Origin: UBA7236 sp964638865
Lineage (GTDB): Bacteria; Bacteroidota; Bacteroidia; Chitinophagales; BACL12
DNA: 28,616 bases
Direction: 5' to 3'
NCBI GenBank assembly: GCA_964638865.1
Contig: CAZXBG010000039.1
Span: 1-28,616 of the forward strand
Part shown: piece by piece, positions 1-8,317 of the stretch
How positions within the stretch are numbered: the stretch's first letter is position 1
How the letters are laid out: each line of letters begins with the position of its first letter
Program-made: the position numbers and the translations under genes
Notes under the pieces: model-generated
Databases searched by the model: none
Told to the model about the DNA's origin: nothing
What the model saw: only the letters and a program-made list of their open reading frames with translations

Positions 1-684
1 AAAATATTTATCCCGTTGTGAGATACCACTCATTACAAATATATCCCAATCCTCACCTCCATTAGTTGAGATGTAAATTTCACCACTTCCTATATCATAA
101 TTCTGACCACCAGGGAGCCTTCGTACTATTGCATAAACTTTTCCTTCTGTATAAGGATCATACACTATTTTTGAAATCCTTGTTCCATTACTTTCGTTAC
201 TCTTAAATTGATCTGAAAAATCAGAATCAGGGTTTGTATAGGATAAGCTTGTGGAAGTAAATATAGCACCTCCATCAGACGATTTAAATATTCCAATACT
301 GCTAAATCTTTTTGAAAAACCCATAAATGGGCTTTCATTTTCTCCTGTTCCTACTAATATATTATCGGGATTAAAAGAATCAACTGCAATTGTTGAAACA
401 CCGCACCTATTCCAGAGGTAGGATAAAAATACAGGTTCCCAGTTGTTTGTCAGTGAAGTAAAATCTTTACTCCAAACTGGCCCTCTTGGTGAGGCTGCCC
501 AGATAAGGTTTGATCCTTCTTGTAATGTTATCGCGCAGATACGTCCATTGCCATTTCCATCAATAAAACTTCCATTTATAGGGTTTGGAATACCAAATGG
601 CCCAATATTAACCCACACCGAAGATTGACAAACGGAAATTTGATGAATAATCAGGGAAATTAAAATGAGGGTTGTAGTTTTCAT
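1..684 (-). CDS. Secreted sortilin/BNR-repeat-like beta-propeller protein, 5' part (partial)
   Basis: The reading frame begins at the ATG at 684-682 and stays open for 228 codons to the left edge, so only the N-terminal part is present. The protein opens with a signal peptide (MKTTTLILISLIIHQISVCQ). It then shows features of sortilin/VPS10 or BNR-type propellers: a WVNIGPFG start, a VSTIAVDSFNPDNILVGTGE strand pattern, and two Asp-box-like motifs (KSSDGGAIF and STNGGEDWDIF). Such proteins in Bacteroidota are usually secreted by the T9SS and carry a sorting domain at the C-terminus, which would lie outside the window. Substrate and role cannot be told from this part. A degraded relative lies at 1815-2106. 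Confidence 0.8.
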   Translation of the reverse strand, partial: MKTTTLILISLIIHQISVCQSSVWVNIGPFGIPNPINGSFIDGNGNGRICAITLQEGSNLIWAASPRGPVWSKDFTSLTNNWEPVFLSYLWNRCGVSTIAVDSFNPDNILVGTGENESPFMGFSKRFSSIGIFKSSDGGAIFTSTSLSYTNPDSDFSDQFKSNESNGTRISKIVYDPYTEGKVYAIVRRLPGGQNYDIGSGEIYISTNGGEDWDIFVMSGISQRDKYF

Positions 685-699
685 AAAATATTTTTTTAA

Positions 700-1716
700 T
701 TATAAAATAATTACAGACCTTGTAAAAAAAATATTTTGGCTTTTAAAAATTATATAGTAGTATCCCTGTGGTAAATTATTAGTATTTAGTTGGTAATTCC
801 CAGTTATTGTAAATTGGTAAATCATATTTACTGTTATTGATATTATTTCACATTCATAGCGAATATTTTTTTCATTAATTATTGATAATTTTTCTCCTGC
901 AATGCAGGGATTCGGATAAATTTCAATTAAATTTTCGAAATAATTATTTATTTGAACATCGCCTGTGTAGCAATTAAATATAGTATAAGGGCGCTCATAT
1001 ATAATGACGTTATTTTCCTTATAACATATAACCTGAGATTTGTTCACTTGAGGTGTATAAACTCCATACCCAAAATTTTCTGGTCCAGCTGTAAAAGGCG
1101 ATGGACCAAACACGGCCCCAAGACCTTCAATCCAGAATGTAGAATCACTGTTTCCATCAATAAAAAACAAAATGTTAAACCTTTTACGGAAGTTTCCATC
1201 AATAAAAATAGAATCAATTGAAGATATTTTAGATGAATCAAATTGTGAAAATGTAAGACAATGGCTTAAACTTTGTCCTTCTGTTGCTGAAAAATCATAC
1301 AAGAGACTATCACCATCAAATTCAATATTAAATCTGTATAGGTAAACTTTTCTTGCCGCTGTATCTTCTCTGAGAAGCGCATTATACGAATTAGAGCAAG
1401 TGTCATCGAACACGTTTTTTACCTTAAAATACATTTTTCCATCAAATAATGTATCCCCATCAGTACAAAGTTTATAAAAGTATCATGAGGTATCTCCTTC
1501 CATTCCCATTATCCACGTTCTATTAAGAATTGACCACTTTCCACCATCATGAAGGAATTGGTGATATGTATTCGTTTGGGAATTGCAATAAATGCTTATT
1601 GACATAAAAAAAACAATTGCAAATAAATGAGGCTTACTGAAATAATTGCCATTTATAAGACAATTAGCTTTTTTCTTTAAGAAAATGAGTTTAGATAAAA
1701 CACCGAGCAATTTCAT
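700..1716 (-). pseudogene. T9SS type A sorting-domain surface protein interrupted by an in-frame TGA
   Basis: Two consecutive open stretches lie in the same frame: 1716-1483 (77 codons, N-terminal hydrophobic segment ending CNSQ) and 1482-700. They are separated only by a TGA at 1485-1483. Read through, the junction gives GDTSxYFYKLCTDGDTLFDG, which matches a recurring pattern in this class of Bacteroidota cargo (W...GDT..Y.K...DGDTL..G...KV). A TGG to TGA change, Trp to stop, would explain it. The distal part continues with LLREDTAARKVYLYRF and LLYDFS and ends in a type A sorting domain (IYPNPCIAGEKLSI ... GYYYIIFKSQ ... SVIIL). The distal part lacks a signal peptide, so it could not be exported alone. 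Gene decay is most likely; a base-call error at one position is the main alternative. Confidence 0.8.
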
Positions 1717-1814
1717 AAAGTATGAGTTTCGAAATTCAAGTATACTAAAAAAAATCCTGTGCTAATAACGGAATTGATAAACCTGTAATTATTGTTTTTT
1801 ACAATCGCAAGTGT

Positions 1815-2106
1815 CTATTTTTGAGGGCTCACTAAAATCATTCGTTGCCAAGACATGAGACAATAAGTAAGTTCTGCATCAATTGATTTAAAAGCACCTG
1901 AACTAGCCGCTCTTCTATTATAATCATCAATTAAGTAATCTGCTCTTCCTGTTCCTATGAATATTGTTTTTGGGTTTAATGGATTTATGGCAATTTCAGC
2001 AATTCCTATTTCTTATAAATCATTTGTAGATAATACAGAAACTGCGCTGCCCACTACCGATGATAAGAAGGCAAATAAATATTGCAGTAAATATGGATTC
2101 TTTCAT
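1815..2106 (-). pseudogene. Remnant of a second sortilin-like secreted protein
   Basis: A signal-peptide-like start (MKESIFTAIFICLLIIGSGQ) begins at 2106 and hits a TGA after 28 codons. In another frame, at about 1995-1815, the translation reads GIAEIAINPLNPKTIFIGTG, then RADYLIDDYNRR and SGAFKSIDAE, then a TAG at 1815. This resembles the VSTIAVDSFNPDNILVGTGE ... GIFKSSDGG section of the left-edge gene. The region between signal peptide and propeller strand appears to have been deleted, with a frame change, and everything after the first Asp box is gone. It is a relic, not a functional gene. Its presence beside a related gene suggests an eroded array of surface-protein paralogues. Confidence 0.65.
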
Positions 2107-2304
2107 TTATTATTGTTGGTTCTCAAGCCTACTCATTTACTATTAGGCCTAAAAGTTTAATAGTTGAAGTGAAGCTACAGACTTTAATTAGAGTGAAAAC
2201 CTGAAGGTATGATAGATTCAAACTAGTTTTCAGAAATATGGAAGTTTACATTAGATTCTTTTAGAAGATCCCAAAAATATGTTTTACCTATGTTTTACCA
2301 AAAA

Positions 2305-2326
2305 CTAAAAAACCCTTATAAGGGCT
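2305..2326 (-). terminator. Terminator downstream of tRNA-Arg
   Basis: The minus strand reads AGCCCTTATAAGGGTTTTTT. The palindrome CCCTTATAAGGG lies at 2313-2324 and is followed by six T residues, about 30 bases past the 3' end of the tRNA gene. This fits a short intrinsic terminator for the tRNA transcript. Confidence 0.6.
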
Positions 2327-2356
2327 ATCTATATAAGAGTTCTAGGCAATACAAAA

Positions 2357-2430
2357 TGACCCGGATTGGATTCGAACCAATGACCCCCAGCTTAGAAGGC
2401 TGATGCTCTATCCAGCTGAGCTACCGGGCC
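2357..2430 (-). tRNA. tRNA-Arg (anticodon TCT)
   Basis: A 74-base cloverleaf reads from 2430 down. The acceptor stem GGCCCGG pairs with CCGGGTC (one G-T pair). The D arm is GCTC...GAGC, the anticodon stem TCAGC/GCTGG closes a loop CTTCTAA, and the T arm is ATTGG-TTCGAAT-CCAAT. The discriminator base is A and no CCA is encoded. The anticodon TCT at 2394-2396 reads AGA codons. It lies 34 bases after the stop of the outer-membrane protein gene on the same strand but has its own promoter and terminator. Confidence 0.97.
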
Positions 2431-2439
2431 GGAATGGCG

Positions 2440-2447
2440 CAAAGATA
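2440..2447 (-). promoter_or_regulatory. -7 promoter box of tRNA-Arg
   Basis: The minus strand carries TATCTTTG, a perfect match to the Bacteroidota -7 consensus TAnnTTTG, nine bases before the first base of the tRNA. The same octamer precedes the sensor kinase and the response regulator elsewhere in the window. The -33 region would overlap the end of the upstream coding sequence and is not clear. Confidence 0.65.
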
Positions 2448-2464
2448 ATGGTTTTTGGCGAAAA

Positions 2465-3238
2465 TCAGAAAGCCAGATATCCGAAAGATACCGTTGGAAC
2501 CGCAAAAAAGAATGTACGGGTATTCTTAATGGTATTTCCCTGAGGGTATGACGATGATAATATTTCGTATTCTCCGCCGAGTAACTCGTTGTTGAAAGAA
2601 CTATTTGTGTGTTCATTATCTAAAAAATAGCCTGCTTCCAACGAAATATCCATGGTAACCTTATCCCAGAAAATTGTTTTTGCCCCATAACTTACAGAAA
2701 AACCAAGCGTTGAACTTTTATCCCATTTATAATTAGCCAGATCGTCAGGGATATTATTTCTACTGAATTCGCTTTTAACCAATTGGGTATTAAAACTATA
2801 ATTCGTGATATAAAAACCGAAATAAGATCCTAAAGGTGCTGGAGTAGCAGTGGTATAAGTTTTATATCCAAAACTGAACATGTTTCCTTTACTTTCTGCA
2901 CCCACCAGGTCAATTACATCATCTTCAACAGCAAGATAATTAATGTTGGAAGTGTAGTTAAAGGGATTGTATCTTAAAACAATAGAACCACTGTTAAATA
3001 TAATATATTCAACATTCAATTTTATTATGTGTTTAAAAAGTAAAGGATCGTTTTCAACTCCATCATTAATATAATAATCATCTGTTAATGGAATATCAAA
3101 GTATTTTGTTGCCAGATTAGAAAGTGGAGAATATCCGAGCTCCACCATAAATTTTTTGCCCTGATAACCCACCGATTGCGCTTGCAATTGTGTTACAAAT
3201 AAAAATGGGATCAATAAATATAAAATTCGATTTTTCAT
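2465..3238 (-). CDS. Outer-membrane beta-barrel-like protein
   Basis: This 257-residue protein has a Sec signal peptide (MKNRILYLLIPFLFVTQLQA-Q). The body is rich in alternating hydrophobic and polar strands with many aromatic residues (for example IKLNVEYIIF, SIVLRYNPFNY, MFSFGYKTY, YFGFYITNYSF, LGFSVSYGAKTIFW, MDISLEAGYFL, VPTVSFGYLAF), and the last residue is Phe. This is the usual signature of a small outer-membrane barrel of about 8-10 strands. I cannot assign it to a named family. The start lies 16 bases after the stop of the M48 protease gene on the same strand, so the two are probably co-transcribed. It may be a partner or client of that protease, but this is only inferred from position. 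Confidence 0.7.
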   Translation of the reverse strand: MKNRILYLLIPFLFVTQLQAQSVGYQGKKFMVELGYSPLSNLATKYFDIPLTDDYYINDGVENDPLLFKHIIKLNVEYIIFNSGSIVLRYNPFNYTSNINYLAVEDDVIDLVGAESKGNMFSFGYKTYTTATPAPLGSYFGFYITNYSFNTQLVKSEFSRNNIPDDLANYKWDKSSTLGFSVSYGAKTIFWDKVTMDISLEAGYFLDNEHTNSSFNNELLGGEYEILSSSYPQGNTIKNTRTFFFAVPTVSFGYLAF

Positions 3239-3254
3239 GTTAGTTTCTGTGGGT

Positions 3255-5609
3255 TTAATTTGTGGTGGTTGTGGAAGATGTGGAAGTTATGGTTGTGGCG
3301 TTTTTGGGTTCTGTGGAGATCTCATACAACATTTCGTACGTATGCGAATTTAATATAGCCCGCGTATCATTGTTGTCGAGGAATAAAAATTTTAACACAT
3401 TGGCTTCCCGTGTTTTCACGTTGTATAAAAGACTCAGATAAAAGAATTCATATTCCGGTGTTGCCAATTTATAAATTCCATACGGTAAAAGTGGAATAAA
3501 GAAAGGCGATAAAGCAATATATACAATTGGACCTAAAATATTTTGCCTGTCGCGCATGGAAATAATACCTGTCCATAAAAAATAATCGGTGTTGTATTTA
3601 TTTGCTATCGAATCTATCATGGCCTGATTATACCCCGGCATATTGATGTTTCCGAAATCGAGTTGTTCTGAAAACCAGTCGTTGAGTTCGGTCATATCAG
3701 TAAACTTTTCGGCATCTGTATTTTCCAGCGTTAAAGGGTCAATAATTTCCAGATCCATTTCTAAAAGTGCAGCATTTTCTTTAAGTATCTGCATATAATT
3801 AATTTCTCCCTGTTCTCCGGAAACATATTCGACACCTCCATTTTTGCGAAGATCTAAACGTCTGTAAAATGGATTCACCACTACTACTTTATCTATACCG
3901 AGTTTGGAACCATAAAAATAATCGCGTGTATCTCCTTTATTCACGTATTTTATTCCGGCTTTTTTATAGGCTTTTGCATCGGCTTCCCTTTGGTCGCGTT
4001 CCGTTACGGCATCGTTCCATAATTTTCGGAATTCTTTGTTTTCCCAATAATCGTAATAAGCGTAGAGTAATGGTTTTTTGTATTTATCTGCTCTTATTTT
4101 TTCAGTAGAAGCTCTTTTTGACCTTACTGTTGCTGTTTTCCGTGATTTTTTTGTCGACTTTTCACTGATCACCACTTTTATTTTAGGATTGGCAATATTG
4201 GATAAAACATATAAACTATCCCTTGATACCGTTTTGTCCTCATAAAAATCGTGTTCATCATTAAAGTGATAAAAAACAAGGTCGTTCACCAGCGATTCAC
4301 AAATGGGTAATATTTCTTTGTCTTCAGGATATTTGAGATGTAAATTAAAAGTATAGTTCAGCGACATAACATTTAATTCCACATCATTCATGGCCCATAA
4401 TAAAAAATACAGTTGTTGCTGTTCTCCTTCGTAAGTTTCGAATCGCGCCTTTTCAGCATATACTTCATCTTCTTTACTGTTTCTGAATTTCGTGAGTCCG
4501 GTAAGTGATTTTGCGATGATTTTTTCAAGATATTTATTGTTTGGTTCTTTCTGCAGTATCAGGTAAGAGGAATAAATAGCATCTTGAAAATAATTGTTGT
4601 GTAAATAAAACATTGGCAACTCATATCTGGCTACATTTCGAATAGCGAGAAATTTATTTTCGGAAATGAGATACGGTTCGCGATTGTCGGTATTAATATT
4701 TCTCATGAATTCACGAACGCCTTCTCTTCTTTCAGCAATACTTGGATGTGTACTTTTATTTGCCTCATAAGAAGAAACCGTTTCAGGTGTTCCGCTGATT
4801 CTTTTTACAGAATCCATTTTTAAATTCTTTGAAATAACATAATGCGGCCCCTCAAAATATTCGATAGGAAAACTTACATTTTCATAAGGCAGATAAGAAT
4901 ATTTTAATACGTCGAAAACAGCATCTAACGTTGTGGTATCGGCATAATATTTTGTTTTGATTAAAGTTTGAATTCCATAATCATCAGCCTCCGTTTCCAG
5001 AGTTTGTGAATATCTGTTTTTAGTGATCATGGTTTTATCAAAAGATGATTTTTTTAATAAGGAATTATTGGAGCTCTTTTTATCTATCTCGGTAGCTTCC
5101 ATATAAAAATCTAATCCGTGTTCACGGGCAATATGTCCTATTTCATGGCCCATAACATAAGCAAGTTGGGCTTCATTGTCGAGCATTGCTATTAATCCCA
5201 TACTGATAAAAATATTTCCACCTGCTCCGGCAAATGCATTTACTACAGGTGATCGCAATAAATAGAAATGCACTTTGCTTCTCAATTCAGGATTATCCTT
5301 TAATAATTCATCTGCAATTCCATCCAGATAAGAATTATATTCCGAATTGTATAAAACTGTTCCGCTGCGCATCATTTCATCAATGGAAAATCCGCTTTCG
5401 AGGTAATATTGTTGTTTAGTCTTTATTTCCTGCCTGGAAATGTCCGCTTCTATCACTTGAATTTCATCATAATACTTTTCAGTGGAAGGAGTGTAAACTT
5501 CAGAAGGGAGCGTTCCAGTATTTGTAACTCGCTGATAGTCACCAGTAGTTTGGCCTATGCTGAAGTAAGTGCAACAGCAAAAAATGCCCATTACTAAAAA
5601 CTTATTCAT
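3255..5609 (-). CDS. Large M48-family zinc metalloprotease, exported
   Basis: This 784-residue protein has an N-terminal signal peptide (MNKFLVMGIFCCCTYFSIGQ) and an M48-type catalytic domain at about residues 75-310. The zinc site is HEIGH at 155-159 with the third ligand probably Glu205 in ETEADDYG. The motif NAFAGAGGNIFISMGL just before it is also typical of the family. It is far longer than the usual periplasmic M48 proteases. The C-terminal 450 residues are not recognised; they contain a basic Lys/Arg-rich stretch near 490-510, a hydrophobic segment near 690-715 and a Ser/Thr-rich tail. Bacterial relatives act in envelope protein quality control. It is the first gene of a likely pair with the barrel-like protein downstream, consistent with an envelope role. 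Confidence 0.85.
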   Translation of the reverse strand: MNKFLVMGIFCCCTYFSIGQTTGDYQRVTNTGTLPSEVYTPSTEKYYDEIQVIEADISRQEIKTKQQYYLESGFSIDEMMRSGTVLYNSEYNSYLDGIADELLKDNPELRSKVHFYLLRSPVVNAFAGAGGNIFISMGLIAMLDNEAQLAYVMGHEIGHIAREHGLDFYMEATEIDKKSSNNSLLKKSSFDKTMITKNRYSQTLETEADDYGIQTLIKTKYYADTTTLDAVFDVLKYSYLPYENVSFPIEYFEGPHYVISKNLKMDSVKRISGTPETVSSYEANKSTHPSIAERREGVREFMRNINTDNREPYLISENKFLAIRNVARYELPMFYLHNNYFQDAIYSSYLILQKEPNNKYLEKIIAKSLTGLTKFRNSKEDEVYAEKARFETYEGEQQQLYFLLWAMNDVELNVMSLNYTFNLHLKYPEDKEILPICESLVNDLVFYHFNDEHDFYEDKTVSRDSLYVLSNIANPKIKVVISEKSTKKSRKTATVRSKRASTEKIRADKYKKPLLYAYYDYWENKEFRKLWNDAVTERDQREADAKAYKKAGIKYVNKGDTRDYFYGSKLGIDKVVVVNPFYRRLDLRKNGGVEYVSGEQGEINYMQILKENAALLEMDLEIIDPLTLENTDAEKFTDMTELNDWFSEQLDFGNINMPGYNQAMIDSIANKYNTDYFLWTGIISMRDRQNILGPIVYIALSPFFIPLLPYGIYKLATPEYEFFYLSLLYNVKTREANVLKFLFLDNNDTRAILNSHTYEMLYEISTEPKNATTITSTSSTTTTN

Positions 5610-5670
5610 ACCTGTGTGGATTAGATTGAATACAATATTAACTATTTTTTTGAAAAATTTAAATGACTAA

Positions 5671-5705
5671 CAAAAAAAGAGCGGAGTTAATTTCCGCTCT
5701 TTTTG
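5671..5705 (-). terminator. Terminator after prolyl oligopeptidase gene
   Basis: An 11-bp inverted repeat (AAAAAGAGCGG at 5674-5684 and CCGCTCTTTTT at 5694-5704) has a 9-base loop and T tracts on both strands. It begins 17 bases after the stop of the prolyl oligopeptidase gene. It separates that gene from the M48 gene, which therefore needs its own promoter within 5610-5670. Confidence 0.9.
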
Positions 5706-5721
5706 TAATGTCATTTTATTG

Positions 5722-7893
5722 TCAGGGTTTATCTTTCAAAGTAAGGTGTTTAATTCCAACGTTCCACATTGTAAAGCTTATCCAATCTGCATCTTCCTGA
5801 ATTATTTTTGCAAGTGGTTTACCTGCACCGTGCCCGGCTTCGGTATCAATACGTATCAAACACGGTGGTCCATCGGGAGCTTGTGCTGCCTGCAATGCCG
5901 CTGCATATTTAAAGGAATGTCCAGGCACAACGCGGTCGTCGTGATCGGCAGTTGTTACCAAAGTTGCAGGATATTTTGTCCCGGGTTTTAGATTGTGCAG
6001 AGGCGAATATTTATATAAATAATTAAATGCCTCTGCGGAGCTGTCGGCACAACCATATTCCGTTATCCAGCCATGTCCAACAGTAAATTTATGGTAACGT
6101 AACATATCCATAACACCAACTCCCGGCAATGCAACTGCATAAAGATCCGGGCGTTGTGTCATACACGCACCTACCAATAATCCACCGTTACTTCTTCCGG
6201 AGATTGCGAGTTTAGTATTAGAGGTATATCCTTTGTCAATTAAATATTCAGCGGCAGCAATAAAGTCGTCGAAAACATTTTGTTTCTTTTCAAACATCGC
6301 AGCTTCGTGCCATGCTTCTCCGTACTCCGAACCTCCGCGAATATTTGCCAGAGCATAAACAAATCCTTGTTCTAACATCGCTAAACGCGAAGTGCTAAAG
6401 GAAGGGGGTAATGCGATGTTAAATCCACCGTATCCATATAATAAACATGGGTTGGTGCCATTCAATTCAATTCCTTTTTTATGAACAATAAACATCGGAA
6501 CTTTAGTGCCATCTTTACTGGAATAAAATACTTGTTTCATCTCATAACCGGAGGCATCAAATTTTATTTCAGATTTTTTATAAAGGTCTAATTTTCCGGT
6601 TTTAATATCATATTTATAAATATCGGCAGGAGAAAGAAAAGTTGTAAAAGAAAAAAATACAAAATCATCATCTTTTTCACCGTTAAATCCTGCAACATTG
6701 CCACCTATGCCATCATTGGGCAATGTGATCTGACGTTCTGCTTTGCCTGTTCTTGAAAATTGGAATACAACAGGACGTACATCCTTTAAATAAGATGCAA
6801 ATATTTTTCCACCTGCTAAAGAAACGTTACTTAAAATTTCATCCTGTTCAGCAATGATTACCTTCCAGTTTTCAGGTGTAGGGTTTTTAGGATCAACCTG
6901 AACTACTTTATAATTAGGTGCATTGTAATTAGTGAATACTATTAATTTGTCCTCATCATTATCTAAAACACTATATTCATTTTCAAATCCTTCAAATAAG
7001 GTTTTAAATTTATCATTTGGCACTCGTAAATCCTTCCAAAGAATAGAACTTCCGGAAGTTCCGGGACTAATATTAATAAATAAATACCGTTCATCTTCGG
7101 TAGTTTGTGCGCCTAAATAAAAGGTTGGATTTTTAGGATCTGCGTAAATTAATTTATCTGATGATTGTGCCGTTCCTAATTTATGAAAAAACACTTTTTG
7201 ATTTATGCTGTTGCCAGTAAATGTTTTACTCGGTTTATCATAGGCGCTGTAATAAAATCCATCACTTACCCAGGCAGCACCGCTGAATTTTGTCCATTCA
7301 AGTTTATCTGATAAAAATTCATTTTTTGCAACATCTTTAACAAGTATATTGCTCCAATCGCTTCCTGCTCCGCTTTCTGTTATTGCAAGATATTTTCTAT
7401 CATTGGAAAATCCTGCAAAATTCTGCACCAAAGTGCCACCTTCCGATAATGTATTTGGATCGATAAATACTTTTTCGGGTCCTTCTAATCCTTCACGATA
7501 ATATGTAACAATTTGGTTTTGAACACCATCGTGTTTTGTATAAAAATAATATTTCCCCGATCTGTAAGGAACTCCCATTTTAGGATAATTCACCAATTCG
7601 GCGAGGCGTTCTTTCAACTGTTCGCGATAAGGAATTTGAGCCAGGTAATCGCCGGTAATGTCATTTTCGGCAGTTACCCAATTTCGCACAGCAGAATCTT
7701 CATTTGCTTCAGCCTCCAGCCAGCGATAAGGGTCGCTCACTCTTGTTCCGAAATAGGTGGACGACGAATCTGTAGTAAGGGTAGCTGGATAGGTTACCTT
7801 TCCCGGTCCCTTCACTAATTCCTCAGGCTCACTTTTAGTTTTACAGGAGATCATTATGAAACATGCTGTTGCGATTAATAAATAGTTTTTCAT
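5722..7893 (-). CDS. Prolyl oligopeptidase (S9A family), predicted lipoprotein
   Basis: This 723-residue serine peptidase would cleave short peptides after proline. The N-terminus has a lipoprotein signal with lipobox-like MISC (Cys17), so the enzyme is probably membrane-anchored in the periplasm or at the outer membrane. The N-terminal third to half is the seven-bladed propeller (SDPYRWLE at about 53-60 is typical). The C-terminal alpha/beta-hydrolase domain begins near 450. The catalytic triad is visible: Ser568 in SGRSNGGLL, Asp652 in ADHDDRVVPGHS, and His688 in EAGHGAGK. Length and motifs match the family throughout, with no sign of damage. It is a single-gene transcript, given the terminator after it and the 420-base gap before it. 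Confidence 0.95.
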   Translation of the reverse strand: MKNYLLIATACFIMISCKTKSEPEELVKGPGKVTYPATLTTDSSSTYFGTRVSDPYRWLEAEANEDSAVRNWVTAENDITGDYLAQIPYREQLKERLAELVNYPKMGVPYRSGKYYFYTKHDGVQNQIVTYYREGLEGPEKVFIDPNTLSEGGTLVQNFAGFSNDRKYLAITESGAGSDWSNILVKDVAKNEFLSDKLEWTKFSGAAWVSDGFYYSAYDKPSKTFTGNSINQKVFFHKLGTAQSSDKLIYADPKNPTFYLGAQTTEDERYLFINISPGTSGSSILWKDLRVPNDKFKTLFEGFENEYSVLDNDEDKLIVFTNYNAPNYKVVQVDPKNPTPENWKVIIAEQDEILSNVSLAGGKIFASYLKDVRPVVFQFSRTGKAERQITLPNDGIGGNVAGFNGEKDDDFVFFSFTTFLSPADIYKYDIKTGKLDLYKKSEIKFDASGYEMKQVFYSSKDGTKVPMFIVHKKGIELNGTNPCLLYGYGGFNIALPPSFSTSRLAMLEQGFVYALANIRGGSEYGEAWHEAAMFEKKQNVFDDFIAAAEYLIDKGYTSNTKLAISGRSNGGLLVGACMTQRPDLYAVALPGVGVMDMLRYHKFTVGHGWITEYGCADSSAEAFNYLYKYSPLHNLKPGTKYPATLVTTADHDDRVVPGHSFKYAAALQAAQAPDGPPCLIRIDTEAGHGAGKPLAKIIQEDADWISFTMWNVGIKHLTLKDKP

Positions 7894-8268
7894 TTATGTA
7901 ATATTTGGAGTAAAATTACGGGTTGCATACACAATCAGCAAGGAGGAATGATGGTTTTAACGTTTTTTAAAGAAATTGACAATTTACAATGTTGTCCGAA
8001 TGAGGGATTTTCTTCCAAACGTTAAATAATTAATAATGGAGATTTGAAAATGTATCTACAAGTCAAAAAAATTCCTCCTGTGAATACTTTTTTGCTATTA
8101 AAATGAAACGAATTTTACCTTGAAGGTTTTATTGAATTGTTTTACCAATTCAAAATAATTTGCAATTGGAATTAGTCCACAACCCGGAATATAATTTTAC
8201 GTTTTTAACCATATTTTGCTAAATCTTATTTCCCATAAGAAATTGCGCCAAACCCCACCCTTTTGTTT
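7894..8268. other. Intergenic region with no recognised gene
   Basis: This AT-rich stretch lies between two minus-strand genes. It must contain the promoter of the prolyl oligopeptidase gene; TAATTTTA on the minus strand near 7910 is one mismatch from TAnnTTTG, but the call is weak. A 25-codon plus-strand ORF (ATGATGGTTTTAACG..., at about 7949-8026) follows a perfect AGGAGG-like sequence but has no other support. I see nothing else. Confidence 0.4.
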
Positions 8269-8310
8269 TCCCTCGTCCGATGTCCCTTGTCCCGATTCCC
8301 GTTTTCCTCT
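8269..8310. repeat. Degenerate tandem heptamer repeat (TCCCNNN)
   Basis: In register from 8269 the plus strand reads TCCCTCG, TCCGATG, TCCCTTG, TCCCGAT, TCCCGTT, TTCCTCT: six 7-bp units of a TCCCNNN pattern (GGGA on the other strand). The array ends 7 bases past the stop codon of the GCS2-CBS gene and is much richer in C than its surroundings. It is not coding in any supported frame. A function, such as a 3' end structure, is not shown. Confidence 0.6.
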
Positions 8311-8317
8311 ACCCCTT

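Noticed and set aside
7949..8026. 25-codon ORF preceded by AAGGAGGA
   Set aside because: A strong Shine-Dalgarno is not a reliable start signal in Bacteroidota, and the product resembles nothing; probably chance.
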